The position numbers were made by a program, and so were the translations under genes. From contig NZ_CP141769.1 in the NCBI RefSeq assembly GCF_035621355.1, positions 558,001 to 622,000 on the forward strand: 64,000 nucleotides of DNA, in the 5' to 3' direction. Numbering within the stretch: position 1 is the stretch's first letter; each line of letters starts with the position of its first letter. Positions 55,703 to 64,000 of the stretch are shown one piece after another. The notes under the pieces were generated by a model that saw only the letters and a program-made list of their open reading frames with translations, was not told the origin of the DNA and made no database searches. The stretch comes from Thiobacillus sp. SCUT-2. Lineage in GTDB: Bacteria; Pseudomonadota; Gammaproteobacteria; Burkholderiales; Thiobacillaceae.

Positions 55703-56266
55703 CTACCCGTCGCGGGCGCCTGTCGCGATGCCGGACAGCTCCGCTGCGTCGTTCCCGGGCGCGGCGAGCATGCGTGCCACGAGCAGGCCGTTGACCGTGC
55801 CGAAGACGAGGGCGGCGGCAGCGAATACCGGCATCAGCTTGATCAGCGCGGCGGCGGGCAGCAGCCACGCACCGACCAGCGCGAGCTGGCCGCCGATATG
55901 GCCGAAGGCGGCCAGCACCGACAGGCTGACGGGGCCGAAATGGCGGGTCGGCAGATGGCGCGCCAGCGCCAGCACCGACAGGCTCGCCAGCGCGCCGCAG
56001 AGCGACAGCCAGAACCCCGGTGCGAACAGGCTGCCGAGCAGCAGTCCGCCCGCGAGCACACGCAGTCCGGACACCCACGCGGCCGCCCGCCAGCCGTGCT
56101 GGAGCAGCACCAGCAGGATGACGATGTTGGCGAGCCCCGGCTTCACGCCCGGAATCGGGCTCGGCAGTGCGGCCTCGGCGAGCGTCAGGCCGATCGCGAG
56201 CGCCGCCAGCCGCGCGATGCGGCGGTCGTCGTCGGTGATCGGCAGGTCAATAGCCGAGCGTGTCAT
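55703..56266 (-). CDS. Gx transporter family membrane protein
   Basis: 187 residues with about five hydrophobic helices. The N-terminal [25 protein letters not shown] carries the conserved PGVKLGLAN-type block of the family once labelled heptaprenyl diphosphate synthase component I. Its substrate is unknown; the family resembles S-components of vitamin importers. The start at 56266 overlaps the NusG-II gene by 20 bp, and the two genes occur together in many bacteria. Confidence 0.85.
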   Translation of the reverse strand: MTRSAIDLPITDDDRRIARLAALAIGLTLAEAALPSPIPGVKPGLANIVILLVLLQHGWRAAAWVSGLRVLAGGLLLGSLFAPGFWLSLCGALASLSVLALARHLPTRHFGPVSLSVLAAFGHIGGQLALVGAWLLPAAALIKLMPVFAAAALVFGTVNGLLVARMLAAPGNDAAELSGIATGARDG

Positions 56267-56612
56267 AGGCGACGGCGCGGCCGCGGATTTCGAGGCTGAC
56301 CTGGTTGGGCAGGCAGAGGGCCGCCTGGCCGGCCTGCGTGAGCCAGCCCTGCTTGACGCAGAGCTGGCGGGGCGAGGGGTCGCGTGCGATGCGTGCGCGA
56401 CCCGGCCTGATCTCGATCTCGGTGGTGCCGAGCGGGCCCTGGACGGCATAGGTCCGGGCGCGCGTCAGCGACGCCGTCTCGATGACCTTGCCGGCCGCGC
56501 GGATGACGACGGTGTCGCCGTGCGCGCCGCCCCAGCCCCACACCGCCAGCGTGACGACGACGCCGGCGCCGGCCAGCAGCACGCCCACGTCGCCGGCACG
56601 CAGGTCCATCAT
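56247..56612 (-). CDS. NusG domain II-containing membrane-anchored protein
   Basis: 121 residues. One N-terminal hydrophobic helix ([19 protein letters not shown]), then a small beta domain of the NusG-II type with [22 protein letters not shown] and two Cys in the terminal half (RQLCVKQGW and [13 protein letters not shown]). The Cys pair and surrounding Trp-Leu are characteristic. Usually found with the Gx transporter gene, as here; function unknown. Either of two adjacent ATGs may start it; it overlaps the rapZ stop by 4 bp. Confidence 0.85.
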   Translation of the reverse strand: MMDLRAGDVGVLLAGAGVVVTLAVWGWGGAHGDTVVIRAAGKVIETASLTRARTYAVQGPLGTTEIEIRPGRARIARDPSPRQLCVKQGWLTQAGQAALCLPNQVSLEIRGRAVAYDTLGY

Positions 56613-57445
56613 GACAGCTCGCGGTGCCGAACCAGCACCTGTTCGCGTTCGCGGAAGGCCGCCGCCAGCGTCTCCGCGAAATAGACGCTGCGGTGCTGGC
56701 CGCCGGTGCAGCCGATCGCGACCGTCAGGTAGGCGCGATGGTCGCGGATGAAGCACGGCAGCCAGTTTTCGACGAAGCCGCGGATATCCGCCAGCAGCGC
56801 CATCGCGTTGGGGCTGGCCTCGATGTAGTCCTTCACCGGCTGGTCGCGCCCGGTGAGCGGGCGCAGCTCGGCGACGTAGTGCGGATTCGGCAGGCAGCGC
56901 ACGTCGAACACCAGATCGGCGTCGAGCGGAATGCCGTGCTTGAAGCCGAACGACTCGAACAGCAGCGTGATGCGCGAGCGATCGAGGCCGATCAGGTCCT
57001 TGATCCACAGGCGCAGCGCCGACGCGGACAGGTCGCTGGTGTCGATGCGGTGGCCCAGCGAGGCGATGTCGGCGAGGGTTTCGCGCTCGAGCTGGATGGC
57101 CTCCTGCAGCGAGACGGTATCGCTCGACAGCGGGTGGCGTCGGCGCGTTTCGGAAAAGCGCTGGACCAGCGTCAGCGTCTTGGCCTCGAGGAAGATGACC
57201 CGCAGGTCGGCGCCTTGCGCACGGAGGGTGTCGACGATCTGCGGCAGCTGGCTGAAACTCGCACCGCTGCGCGCATCGATCGCGATGGCGAGGCGATCGT
57301 GCCCTTCGTGCCGCAGATGGTCGACCAGCGGCTGCAGCATCGCCAGCGGCAGGTTGTCGACGCAGTAATAACCGACGTCCTCGAGCACCGCGATCGCGAT
57401 GCTCTTGCCCGACCCCGACAGGCCCGAAACCAGGACGATCTGCAT
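56609..57445 (-). CDS. rapZ: RNase adapter protein RapZ
   Basis: 278 residues. P-loop [28 protein letters not shown] at the N-terminus and the C-terminal region with [13 protein letters not shown], both diagnostic. In E. coli it binds GlcN6P and directs RNase E to the small RNA GlmZ, controlling cell-wall precursor supply. In betaproteobacteria without GlmZ the RNA target is unclear. It starts directly before the hprK stop (no gap). Confidence 0.95.
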   Translation of the reverse strand: MQIVLVSGLSGSGKSIAIAVLEDVGYYCVDNLPLAMLQPLVDHLRHEGHDRLAIAIDARSGASFSQLPQIVDTLRAQGADLRVIFLEAKTLTLVQRFSETRRRHPLSSDTVSLQEAIQLERETLADIASLGHRIDTSDLSASALRLWIKDLIGLDRSRITLLFESFGFKHGIPLDADLVFDVRCLPNPHYVAELRPLTGRDQPVKDYIEASPNAMALLADIRGFVENWLPCFIRDHRAYLTVAIGCTGGQHRSVYFAETLAAAFREREQVLVRHRELS

Positions 57446-58399
57446 TCAATCCCCCCCGTCGATGGCGGCCTGCTGGCGCTTGATGAACTGCTCGACCGGA
57501 TTGATGCCGCGGCTCTTCAGGATGTGGTTGCGCACGGCGACCTCGACCAGCACCGCGAGGTTGCGGCCGGCCGCAACGGGAATCCGCACCTTGGGGATGG
57601 CGACGCCGAGGATGTTCTCCGTCGACGCCACCATGTCGAGCCGATTGAGACCGACTTCCCCGATCTCCTGCGGATGCACCAGCTCGACGATCAGCTTGAG
57701 GTTCTTCTGCCGCTTCACGGCCGTCTCGCCGAACAGGAAGCGGATGTTGAGGATGCCGAGGCCGCGGACCTCGAGAAAGTCGCGCAGCAGCGTTGGACAG
57801 TTGCCCTCCAGCGTTTCCGGCGCGACATGCTTGAGTTCGACGACGTCGTCGGCCACCAGCCGGTGGCCGCGGGTGATGAGCTCGAGGGCCAGTTCGCTCT
57901 TGCCGACGCCGGCGTCGCCCTTGACCAGCACGCCCTGCCCCAGCACCTCGAGGAAGACGCCGTGCTGCGAGGTGGTTTCGGCGAGGCGCTGCGTCAGGTA
58001 ATGGCCCAGGAAGGACATCAGGATCGGGCTGGCGAGGGACGACGTGAAGAGGGGCGTGCCGGTGCGCTCGGCCGCTTCGCGCAGCGGCGGCGGCACCGCC
58101 TCGCCGTTCGAAACGACGATGGCCGCAAGATCGTTCGAGAACAGGTGGTCGATGGCCTCCTGCAGGCCCGTCGCGGAGAGACCGCGCAGGTAGTCCATCT
58201 CGGCGCAGCCGAGCACCTGCACCCGGTTGGGATGGACGAAATTCAGGTGGCCGATGAGGGCGAGCGTGGGCTTCTGGATGGTTTCCGACGACAGCGTGCG
58301 ACCGCCGCCGGTGCGGCCGGCGAGCCATTGCAGGCCGACCTGTTCCGCCATGTCGCGGAACAGCGTCTCGACCGACACGTGGCTCAGCAGTTCGTCCAT
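57446..58399 (-). CDS. hprK: HPr kinase/phosphorylase
   Basis: Phosphorylates or dephosphorylates HPr at Ser46. 317 aa. Walker A VKGDAGVGKSELALELITRGHRLVADDVVELK is followed by the HprK signature EVRGLGILNIRFLFGETAVK. In proteobacteria this enzyme belongs to a regulatory PTS with no sugar transport; ptsN is the next gene upstream. HPr and enzyme I genes are not in the window. Confidence 0.96.
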   Translation of the reverse strand: MDELLSHVSVETLFRDMAEQVGLQWLAGRTGGGRTLSSETIQKPTLALIGHLNFVHPNRVQVLGCAEMDYLRGLSATGLQEAIDHLFSNDLAAIVVSNGEAVPPPLREAAERTGTPLFTSSLASPILMSFLGHYLTQRLAETTSQHGVFLEVLGQGVLVKGDAGVGKSELALELITRGHRLVADDVVELKHVAPETLEGNCPTLLRDFLEVRGLGILNIRFLFGETAVKRQKNLKLIVELVHPQEIGEVGLNRLDMVASTENILGVAIPKVRIPVAAGRNLAVLVEVAVRNHILKSRGINPVEQFIKRQQAAIDGGD

Positions 58400-58415
58400 G
58401 CGCCGGCCCGTGCGC

Positions 58416-58871
58416 TCAACTCGACCAGGAATCGAGCAGCGTCAGCAACGCCGAGGGGCTGTCCGCGTCCAGCATTCGGGCGCGCATTCCCGCGTCGCCG
58501 AACAAGTGGGCGAGTTCGCCGAGGATCTGCAGGTGCTGTTCGTTGGCATCCTTGGGAACCAGCAGGATGAAGCAGAGCGTCACCGGCTGGTTGTCCGGGG
58601 CATCGAATTCGAGCGGCGTCTTGAGCCGGTAGAAGGCGCCGCATGCGTCCTTCAGGCCCTTGATGCGCCCGTGCGGGATCGCGATGCCGTGGCCGAGCGC
58701 GGTCGATCCGAGGCGTTCGCGTTCGAAGAGGCTGGTGAAGATGTCGGCGGCCTTGAGGCCGCGGGTCTGGGCGAACAGGTCCGCCGCGTGTTCGAACAGC
58801 TTCTTCTTGCTGGTGAAGCTGATATCCAGCAAGGTCGTGTCGGGAGCGATGAGAGGGGCGATTAGGTTCAT
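58416..58871 (-). CDS. ptsN: Nitrogen-PTS enzyme IIA (EIIA-Ntr)
   Basis: 151 residues. The phosphorylated His lies in LGHGIAIPHGRIKGL, followed by FYRLKTPLEFDAPD and VTLCFILLVPKDANEQHLQIL, which is typical of EIIA-Ntr. Phosphorylation status controls K+ transport and sensor kinases in other bacteria. Sits between hprK (16 bp) and hpf (93 bp). TATAAT on the minus strand at 58913-58918 could be a -10 box for this gene, but I see no matching -35 box. Confidence 0.95.
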   Translation of the reverse strand: MNLIAPLIAPDTTLLDISFTSKKKLFEHAADLFAQTRGLKAADIFTSLFERERLGSTALGHGIAIPHGRIKGLKDACGAFYRLKTPLEFDAPDNQPVTLCFILLVPKDANEQHLQILGELAHLFGDAGMRARMLDADSPSALLTLLDSWSS

Positions 58872-58920
58872 GCCTGTGCGCGGCCGGGGAAGGGGGAGTC
58901 CGGCTGCTGCGGATTATACG

Positions 58921-58947
58921 CCCGAAGGCCGGCGAGGGGCCTTCGGG
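58921..58947. terminator. Strong hairpin between hpf and ptsN
   Basis: Perfect 10-bp stem CCCGAAGGCC/GGCCTTCGGG with a 7-nt loop. No T-run follows on the minus strand, so it may be an RNA processing or pausing structure and not a full terminator. Confidence 0.5.
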
Positions 58948-58964
58948 GGCCGGGTGCGCGGCCG

Positions 58965-59300
58965 TCAGGCGGGCGTTTCCGAGGGCCGATGCTTCAGCCC
59001 GCCGCCCTCCTGATGGACGTCGGAGGTCTTCTCCTTGTGCCGGACGATCTGGCGATCCAGCTTGTCGGCGAGCAGATCGATCGCGGCATACATGTTGCCG
59101 TCCTCGCTGTGGGCATGAAAGTCATGCCCTTTGACGTGCAGGTTGGCTTCGACCCTGTGCACCAGCTTTTCCACCTGCATGATCACGCTGACATTGATGA
59201 CGTGGTCGAAGTGGCGCTTGACACGGTCAAGCTTGTCGGCCACGTACCCGCGGATGGCCGGGGTCACGTCCAGATGATGGCCGGAAATCGTCAAATTCAT
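58965..59300 (-). CDS. hpf: Ribosome hibernation-promoting factor (short HPF/YhbH)
   Basis: 111 residues with only the N-terminal RaiA/HPF domain: MNLTISGHHLDVTPAIRGYVADKLDRVKRHFDHVIN, then HAHSEDGNMYAAIDLLADKLDRQIVRHKEK. Binds the 30S A/P sites in stationary phase. It is downstream of rpoN, as in most proteobacteria. Confidence 0.95.
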   Translation of the reverse strand: MNLTISGHHLDVTPAIRGYVADKLDRVKRHFDHVINVSVIMQVEKLVHRVEANLHVKGHDFHAHSEDGNMYAAIDLLADKLDRQIVRHKEKTSDVHQEGGGLKHRPSETPA

Positions 59301-59456
59301 AGCGCCTCCTTGGTCTGCATGGAAGAACCGGAAGGCGATCCACGATCGGGCTTCCGGGGGCGATCGAACACGCCCGATTTGATTGTGGGACGAAAGCGCG
59401 GTGCGTTCAAGCGCATTCCCGGCAGCCGGACGCGACGGCCGGAAACGCCAGCCGGA

Positions 59457-60896
59457 TCACAGCGCCCGGCGCATGTTGGCGGGCGGAATCTGCAGCGACT
59501 CGCGGTATTTGGCGACCGTGCGGCGCGCCACCACGATGCCCTGCTGCCCGAGCACCTCGGCGAGCTGGCCGTCGGACAGCGGCTTCCTGGCATTCTCGGC
59601 CGCAACCAGCTGCTTGATCAGGGCGCGGATGGCCGTCGACGAACAGGCGCCGCCACTGTCGGTGGCGACGTGGCTGCCGAAGAAATATTTCAGTTCGTAC
59701 AGGCCGCGCGGCGTCATCATGTATTTCTGCGTGGTGACGCGGGAGATGGTCGACTCGTGCAAGTCGACGGCTTCGGCGATTTCGCGCAGCACCAGCGGGC
59801 GCATCGCGACCTCGCCGTGCTCGAAGAACTGCTTCTGGCGGTCGACGATGGCCTGGGAGACGCGCAGGATCGTGTCGAAGCGCTGCTGCACGTTCTTGAT
59901 CAGCCAGCGCGCCTCCTGCAGCTGGCTGGCAAGCTGGCTGCCGCCGGCTTCACGGTGGCGGGCCAGGATGTCGGCATAGACGCGATTGACGCGCAGCTTG
60001 GGCATGGCGTCGGCGTTGAGGCTGGCGATCCACATGCCCTTGACCTTGCGCACGTAGACATCGGGGATGACGTAGTGCGTCTCGTCGCGCCCGAAGGCCG
60101 TGCCGGGCCGCGGGTTGAGCGACAGGATCAGCGCGCGCGCGGTGCGCAGGGTGGCGTCGTCGATGCCGAGCATCTTCTTCAGCTTCCCCACGTCGCGGGC
60201 CGCGAGCAGATCCAGGTAATGCGTCGTCAGCCGCATCGCCGCGTCGCGCGCCGGCGTGTCCGCGGGCAGGGCGCGCAGCTGGAGCGTCAGGCACTCGGCC
60301 AGGCTGCGCGCGCCGACGCCGGTCGGGTCCATGTTCTGCAGGTGCTTGAGCGCCGTCTCGAGTTCCTCGGGTTCGAGGTCCTCGATCTCGCCCGTGAGGC
60401 TGGCGGCGATGTCCTCCAGCGGCTGGGTCAGGAAGCCCGCCTCGTCCAGGTCGTCGATCAGCGCGGCGACCAGGGTGCGGTCGCGCAGCGTGAGCGGGCT
60501 GACGATCAGCTGGTTGAACAGGTGCTCGCGGAGGGTCGCGCCGGAGATGGCGCCGTGGGCGAAATCGCTGTCTTCCTCGTCGCCGCTCGCGGCGCTGTAG
60601 TCGTTCCAGTCGGCCTCGTCGAGGGCCGTGGAGGGCTCGCCTTCCGGATGGTCGGGCTGGGCCGCCTCCGTCGTGCCCTGACCTTCGGCCTCGCCCGCAG
60701 CGGCGCCCGCCTCGTCCGGCGTCGCATAGGCGGACTCATCCTCGTCCTCGCGCTCGAGGAGGGGATTGTCCTGCAGCATCTGCTCGAGTTCCTGGTTGAG
60801 TTCCAGCGTCGACAGCTGCAGCAGTCGGATCGACTGCTGCAGCTGGGGCGTCAGCGTGAGATGTTGCCCAAGCTTGAGTTGAAGACTGTGTTTCAT
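59457..60896 (-). CDS. rpoN: RNA polymerase sigma-54 factor
   Basis: 479 residues. Gln/Leu-rich region I (MKHSLQLKLGQHLTLTPQLQQSIRLLQLS), an acidic region II (about 60-125), the core-binding region and the C-terminal RpoN box ARRTVAKYRESLQIP that reads the -24 element. Requires enhancer-binding activators. Relevant inside this window because both PEP-CTERM genes carry good -24/-12 promoters. It follows lptB after 72 bp. Confidence 0.98.
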   Translation of the reverse strand: MKHSLQLKLGQHLTLTPQLQQSIRLLQLSTLELNQELEQMLQDNPLLEREDEDESAYATPDEAGAAAGEAEGQGTTEAAQPDHPEGEPSTALDEADWNDYSAASGDEEDSDFAHGAISGATLREHLFNQLIVSPLTLRDRTLVAALIDDLDEAGFLTQPLEDIAASLTGEIEDLEPEELETALKHLQNMDPTGVGARSLAECLTLQLRALPADTPARDAAMRLTTHYLDLLAARDVGKLKKMLGIDDATLRTARALILSLNPRPGTAFGRDETHYVIPDVYVRKVKGMWIASLNADAMPKLRVNRVYADILARHREAGGSQLASQLQEARWLIKNVQQRFDTILRVSQAIVDRQKQFFEHGEVAMRPLVLREIAEAVDLHESTISRVTTQKYMMTPRGLYELKYFFGSHVATDSGGACSSTAIRALIKQLVAAENARKPLSDGQLAEVLGQQGIVVARRTVAKYRESLQIPPANMRRAL

Positions 60897-60968
60897 GAAA
60901 CTTGACTACGGCAAGAAGCATGCCGACTTGAGCCAAGTTTAGCGCGATTCGATTTCCGGGGGGCGGAA

Positions 60969-61691
60969 TCAGAGGCGGAAATTTTCGCCGAGGTACACCC
61001 TGCGGGCGTTGTCGTCCTGAATGATCACCTCGGGCGTCCCCGCGATCAGCACCCGACCTTCGCTGATGATGTAGGCACGGTTGCAGATGCCGAGCGTTTC
61101 GCGCACGTTGTGGTCGGTGATCAGCACGCCGATGTCGCGCTCGACGAGGAAATGCACGAGCTTCTGGATGTCGAGGACGGCGATCGGGTCGACGCCGGCA
61201 AACGGTTCGTCGAGCAGGATGAAGCGCGGGTTGATCGCCAGCGCGCGCGCGATTTCCACGCGCCGGCGCTCGCCGCCGGAGAGGCTGACGGCGGAGGCCT
61301 CGCGCAGGTGGGCGATATGCAGGTCCTCCAGCAGGTTCTCGAGATGCTCCTCGCGTTCGGCCTTGCCGTAGGGCTTCAGTTCGAGAATGGCGCGGATGTT
61401 TTCCTCCACCGTCATCTTGCGGAAGATCGACGGCTCCTGCGGCAGGTAGGAGAGGCCCAGCCGGGCGCGCTGATGGATCGGCATGTGGGTGAGGTCGTGC
61501 GAATCCATCTGGACCGTGCCGCCGTCGGCCGCGACCAGTCCGACCACCATGTAGAAGCAGGTGGTCTTGCCGGCACCGTTGGGCCCGAGCAGGCCGACGA
61601 CCTCGCCGCTCTTGACCTCGAACGACACGTCGTGGACGACGGTGCGCTTGCCGTACGTCTTGCGCAGGCCCTGGGCGATGATCTCGCTCAT
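60969..61691 (-). CDS. lptB: LPS export ABC transporter ATPase LptB
   Basis: Powers extraction of lipopolysaccharide from the inner membrane with LptF, LptG and LptC. 240 aa. Walker [20 protein letters not shown], signature [17 protein letters not shown], Walker [17 protein letters not shown] and the switch His in [10 protein letters not shown]. Start overlaps the lptA stop by 4 bp. Confidence 0.97.
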   Translation of the reverse strand: MSEIIAQGLRKTYGKRTVVHDVSFEVKSGEVVGLLGPNGAGKTTCFYMVVGLVAADGGTVQMDSHDLTHMPIHQRARLGLSYLPQEPSIFRKMTVEENIRAILELKPYGKAEREEHLENLLEDLHIAHLREASAVSLSGGERRRVEIARALAINPRFILLDEPFAGVDPIAVLDIQKLVHFLVERDIGVLITDHNVRETLGICNRAYIISEGRVLIAGTPEVIIQDDNARRVYLGENFRL

Positions 61692-62224
61692 GGCTTCGCG
61701 GGCGGCTGGGGCGCAGTACGCGGCTTCGGACGGATGACGGCGCGCACCCGTCCGCTCGGCGTCTTCGCGCCGGGCTGGCCGACGACCTTGTAGAACTCGG
61801 TGTTGGCGTTGTACGAAATCTGGGCACCGCGCAGTTCGTCGCCGCCGCGCCGCAGCATGGCCTGCCCGATCAGTTCGAGCTGGCTGGTTGCGCCGTCATA
61901 GTCGATGCGGTCGGCGAAGCCCTCGATGTATTCGTCGCGGCCGTCCATCTTCTGGCGGAATGCCACCGGACGGCCGGTGGCGCTAACCTTGTCGAGTCCG
62001 TCCGCGGTCTGGGTCACCTGCACCCGGTCGGCGCGCAGCAGCATCGTCCCCTGGCTCAACACCACGTTGCCCTGGTAGACGCTGACCTTGTGGATGTCGT
62101 CGAGGGTGACGGTGTCGGCCTCGAGGTTCACCGGCTTGTCGCGGTCGGCCTTCTCGGCATGGGCGGCACTCGCCATCAGGCCGGCGAACAGGGCCGCGCA
62201 GAGGCGTGTTCTGGATCGTTTCAT
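61688..62224 (-). CDS. lptA: LPS periplasmic bridge protein LptA
   Basis: 178 residues. Signal peptide ([17 protein letters not shown]) followed by the OstA domain: [41 protein letters not shown]. The C-terminal tail is basic and Pro-rich. Forms the periplasmic filament between LptC and LptD. 3 bp after lptC and overlapping lptB. Confidence 0.94.
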   Translation of the reverse strand: MKRSRTRLCAALFAGLMASAAHAEKADRDKPVNLEADTVTLDDIHKVSVYQGNVVLSQGTMLLRADRVQVTQTADGLDKVSATGRPVAFRQKMDGRDEYIEGFADRIDYDGATSQLELIGQAMLRRGGDELRGAQISYNANTEFYKVVGQPGAKTPSGRVRAVIRPKPRTAPQPPAKP

Positions 62225-62227
62225 GGG

Positions 62228-62800
62228 TCAGCCTTTCCCGGAAATGTAGCGGGCATGCACCCGCCCTGTCAGTCTGAGGACGCGTTGCCTGGCGTCGTAT
62301 GCCATCGCGCTCGCGCGCAGATCGAGCGTGTCGTCGTGAATCTCGACCGGCCCGGGCGAGCGCAGCTCATCGCGGTCGGGATAAACGAGCAGCCGCGCCG
62401 AGCGCAGCGTCATGCGCGACTGCCCGGGGCGGGCGGCACGCTCCACCTGCACGTCGCCGCGCAGCTCGACCTCGTTGCCGTCCGGCGATACGGTCGCCTC
62501 GCGGGACACCGCGGTGACGTCGCCCGACTGTTCATCCAGCTGGACGAAGCGCGGCGATTCCAGCTCGGTGCGCTTGCTGTTTGCGTAATGGCGCAGCCGT
62601 TTGGCCGACAGGCGATAGTGCGGCTTGCCGGTCGCGTCGGTGCGCATGGCGTCGAAATTCTCCATGATGCCCTCGGGATCGCTGCGAGTCGGTGCATTGC
62701 CGTTGCCCGGCGTCTCCACCAGGCGGTCGATCCAGAAGCTCAGGATGCCCAGCAGCAGCAGGATGGCCAGCGGCAGCCACAGCGTTCCGCGCGAGATCAT
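62228..62800 (-). CDS. lptC: LPS export protein LptC
   Basis: 190 residues: one N-terminal membrane helix (LWLPLAILLLLGILSFWI) and a periplasmic LptC/OstA-like domain (KPHYRLSAKRLRHYANSKRTELESP, then AVSREATVSPDGNEVELRGDVQVER). Docks LptA to the inner-membrane LptBFG complex. It is 46 bp after kdsC. Confidence 0.93.
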   Translation of the reverse strand: MISRGTLWLPLAILLLLGILSFWIDRLVETPGNGNAPTRSDPEGIMENFDAMRTDATGKPHYRLSAKRLRHYANSKRTELESPRFVQLDEQSGDVTAVSREATVSPDGNEVELRGDVQVERAARPGQSRMTLRSARLLVYPDRDELRSPGPVEIHDDTLDLRASAMAYDARQRVLRLTGRVHARYISGKG

Positions 62801-62846
62801 GCCGTCCCCGGCCGGGGCGCAGCTGCTGCGCGTCGTGTGCGACCGG

Positions 62847-63377
62847 TCATTTCAGATACGGCGCCAGCGCCGCGTCGAGCGTCCCCTGCGCGCGCATCAG
62901 GAACTCGCAGGCTTCGCGCACCGCACCGCGGCCGGCTTCGCGCGTCGTCGTGTAATGGCTGTAGGCCTTGACCAGGTCGGGTGCGGCCGGCACCGTGATG
63001 GCCAGGCCTGCGCGCCGCATGACCGGGAGGTCGACCACGTCGTCGCCCATGTAGGCGGTGGCTTCGCAGCCGATCTTCAGGTCGCGGCACAGCGACTCGT
63101 AGACGGCCAGCTTGTCGTGCGCGCCCTGGTGGACGATTTCGATACCGAGGTTCTTCGCGCGGTGTTCGACGACGCGCGAGCTGCGTCCGGTGATGATGGC
63201 AAGTTCGACGCCGCTGCCCTTGAGCATCTTGAGGCCGTGGCCGTCCAGCGAGTTGAAGCCCTTGTATTCCTGGCCGTCGTCGGCGAGGAACAGCGTGCCG
63301 TCGGTCATGACGCCGTCGACGTCGAAGGCGATCAGCTTGATTTTTCGCGCGCGCGCGAGGAGGTCGGCTGTCATCAC
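62847..63377 (-). CDS. kdsC: 3-deoxy-D-manno-octulosonate 8-phosphate phosphatase
   Basis: HAD-family phosphatase that releases Kdo for LPS core synthesis. 176 aa. Motif I IAFDVDGVMTDGTLF, motif II IITGRSS, Lys in GAHDKLAVYE and motif IV YMGDDVVDLPVM are all intact; it has no cap domain, as usual for KdsC. ATG overlaps the kdsD stop by 4 bp. Confidence 0.96.
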   Translation of the reverse strand: MMTADLLARARKIKLIAFDVDGVMTDGTLFLADDGQEYKGFNSLDGHGLKMLKGSGVELAIITGRSSRVVEHRAKNLGIEIVHQGAHDKLAVYESLCRDLKIGCEATAYMGDDVVDLPVMRRAGLAITVPAAPDLVKAYSHYTTTREAGRGAVREACEFLMRAQGTLDAALAPYLK

Positions 63378-64000
63378 ACCACTCCCGCTTTCAGCAGGTC
63401 GTGCATGTTGAGCGCGCCGACCAGCAGCTTGTTTTCGTCGACCACCAGCAGGCCGTTGATCTTGAGGCTTTCCATTTTTTCCACCGCCGCGACGGCGAGC
63501 TCGTCCGCGCGGATCGTCTTCGGGTTTCGGGTCATGAGGTCGGCGATCTTCGACTGCTGCAGATCGAGCGGGCGCTCCAGCGCGCGCCGCAGGTCGCCGT
63601 CGGTGAAGAGGCCTGCCACCTTTCCGGCGGCGTCGACCACGGCGGTCATGCCGAGGCCCTTCTGCGTCATTTCGAACAGCGCGGCCTTGAGCGTCGCGTC
63701 GAGGCCGACCTGGGGCAGCGCGTCGCCGCCGTGCATGACGTCGCGCACGTGAATGAGCAGGCGGCGGCCGAGGCTGCCGCCCGGATGGGTGCGCGCGAAG
63801 TCGTCGGCCGAGAAGCCGCGGGCGTCGAGCAGCGCCACGGCGAGCGCGTCGCCCAGCGCGAGCGCGGCGGTGGTGCTTGCCGTGGGGGCCAGGTTGAGCG
63901 GGCAGGCTTCCTTGTCGACGCCGGCATTCAGATGGACGTCGGCCTCGCGCGCCATGGTCGAATTCGCGTTGCCGGTCATTGCGACGAGCTTGGCGCCGCG
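63374..64000 (-). CDS. kdsD: Arabinose-5-phosphate isomerase (N-terminus outside window)
   Basis: Converts ribulose-5-phosphate to arabinose-5-phosphate for Kdo synthesis. The visible 208 residues start inside the SIS domain (AKLVAMTGNANSTMAREADVHLNAGVDKEACPLNLAPTASTTAALALGDALA) and contain the conserved ARTHPGGSLGRRLL segment. Two CBS domains follow (about VMHGGDALPQVGLDATLK and MTRNPKTIRADELAVAA). The first part of the SIS domain is cut off by the window end. First visible gene of the kdsD-kdsC-lptCAB-rpoN series. Confidence 0.96.
   Translation of the reverse strand, partial: RGAKLVAMTGNANSTMAREADVHLNAGVDKEACPLNLAPTASTTAALALGDALAVALLDARGFSADDFARTHPGGSLGRRLLIHVRDVMHGGDALPQVGLDATLKAALFEMTQKGLGMTAVVDAAGKVAGLFTDGDLRRALERPLDLQQSKIADLMTRNPKTIRADELAVAAVEKMESLKINGLLVVDENKLLVGALNMHDLLKAGVV

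Noticed and set aside
58913-58918. TATAAT on the minus strand upstream of ptsN as a promoter
   Set aside because: A good -10 hexamer, but the sequence 16-18 bp upstream is part of the GC hairpin and gives no -35 match; kept only as a remark.

Overview
The window is dense (about 95% coding), GC-rich chromosomal DNA from a betaproteobacterium. The evidence is the gene order (rph-rdgB-hemW; ffs-dnaX-ybaB-recR; kdsD-kdsC-lptC-lptA-lptB-rpoN-hpf-ptsN-hprK-rapZ; YhdP-nitrilase-tldD), the presence of PEP-CTERM proteins, and a proteobacterial sucrose operon of the kind known from Thiobacillus and Nitrosomonas relatives. A Nitrosomonadales/Thiobacillaceae-like lithotroph is my best guess; no marker gene here settles it. 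I found no tRNA, rRNA, CRISPR array, prophage or transposase.

Layout. 0-7.8 kb: housekeeping (PP2C end, rph, rdgB, hemW), a periplasmic dienelactone hydrolase overlapping folE, then a TetR-controlled detoxification operon whose promoter carries its own operator. 7.8-24.3 kb: a long run of membrane and osmotic functions. These are a BAX-inhibitor-like protein, NhaD-type and CPA2 antiporters, the sucrose operon (fructokinase, sucrose-phosphate synthase/phosphatase, sucrose synthase, MscS channel), a tandem universal stress protein, a K+/H+ antiporter, a Ca2+/H+ exchanger and a Ca2+ P-type ATPase. 24.3-33.7 kb: MarR, glnE, acs, a small conserved protein, a PEP-CTERM protein, FMN reductase, pirin with a divergent LysR gene, and Hsp15. 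33.8-41.4 kb: YhdP, nitrilase, tldD, then a low-GC orphan gene and a repeat-filled 490-bp spacer. 41.4-46.5 kb: a large degenerate PilZ-DUF1631-GGDEF-EAL protein, divergent from a DAHP synthase that is preceded by what looks like a Phe/Tyr transcription attenuator. 46.5-53.2 kb: 4.5S RNA, a 126-bp palindromic element, dnaX, ybaB, recR, purB, a YbbN-type thioredoxin, greB and tcdA. 53.2-64 kb: a second PEP-CTERM protein, then a long minus-strand series (LON-domain protein, ubiX, Gx transporter, NusG-II protein, rapZ, hprK, ptsN, hpf, rpoN, lptBAC, kdsC, kdsD).

How it fits together. The two PEP-CTERM genes lie 23 kb apart. Each has a -24/-12 (sigma-54) promoter, and upstream of that a shared 17-bp motif matching at 16 of 17 positions. 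The two spacings differ by about two helical turns. The gene for sigma-54 itself (rpoN) is also in the window. The sucrose genes form a closed make/degrade/release module for a compatible solute, with ion antiporter genes on both sides. The strongest undescribed-looking signals are (1) the PEP-CTERM upstream activator motif, (2) the aroG attenuator with a leader peptide carrying FFFSRFY, (3) the 25-bp inverted-repeat element abutting the 4.5S RNA gene, and (4) the TetR promoter whose spacing implies a leaderless mRNA.
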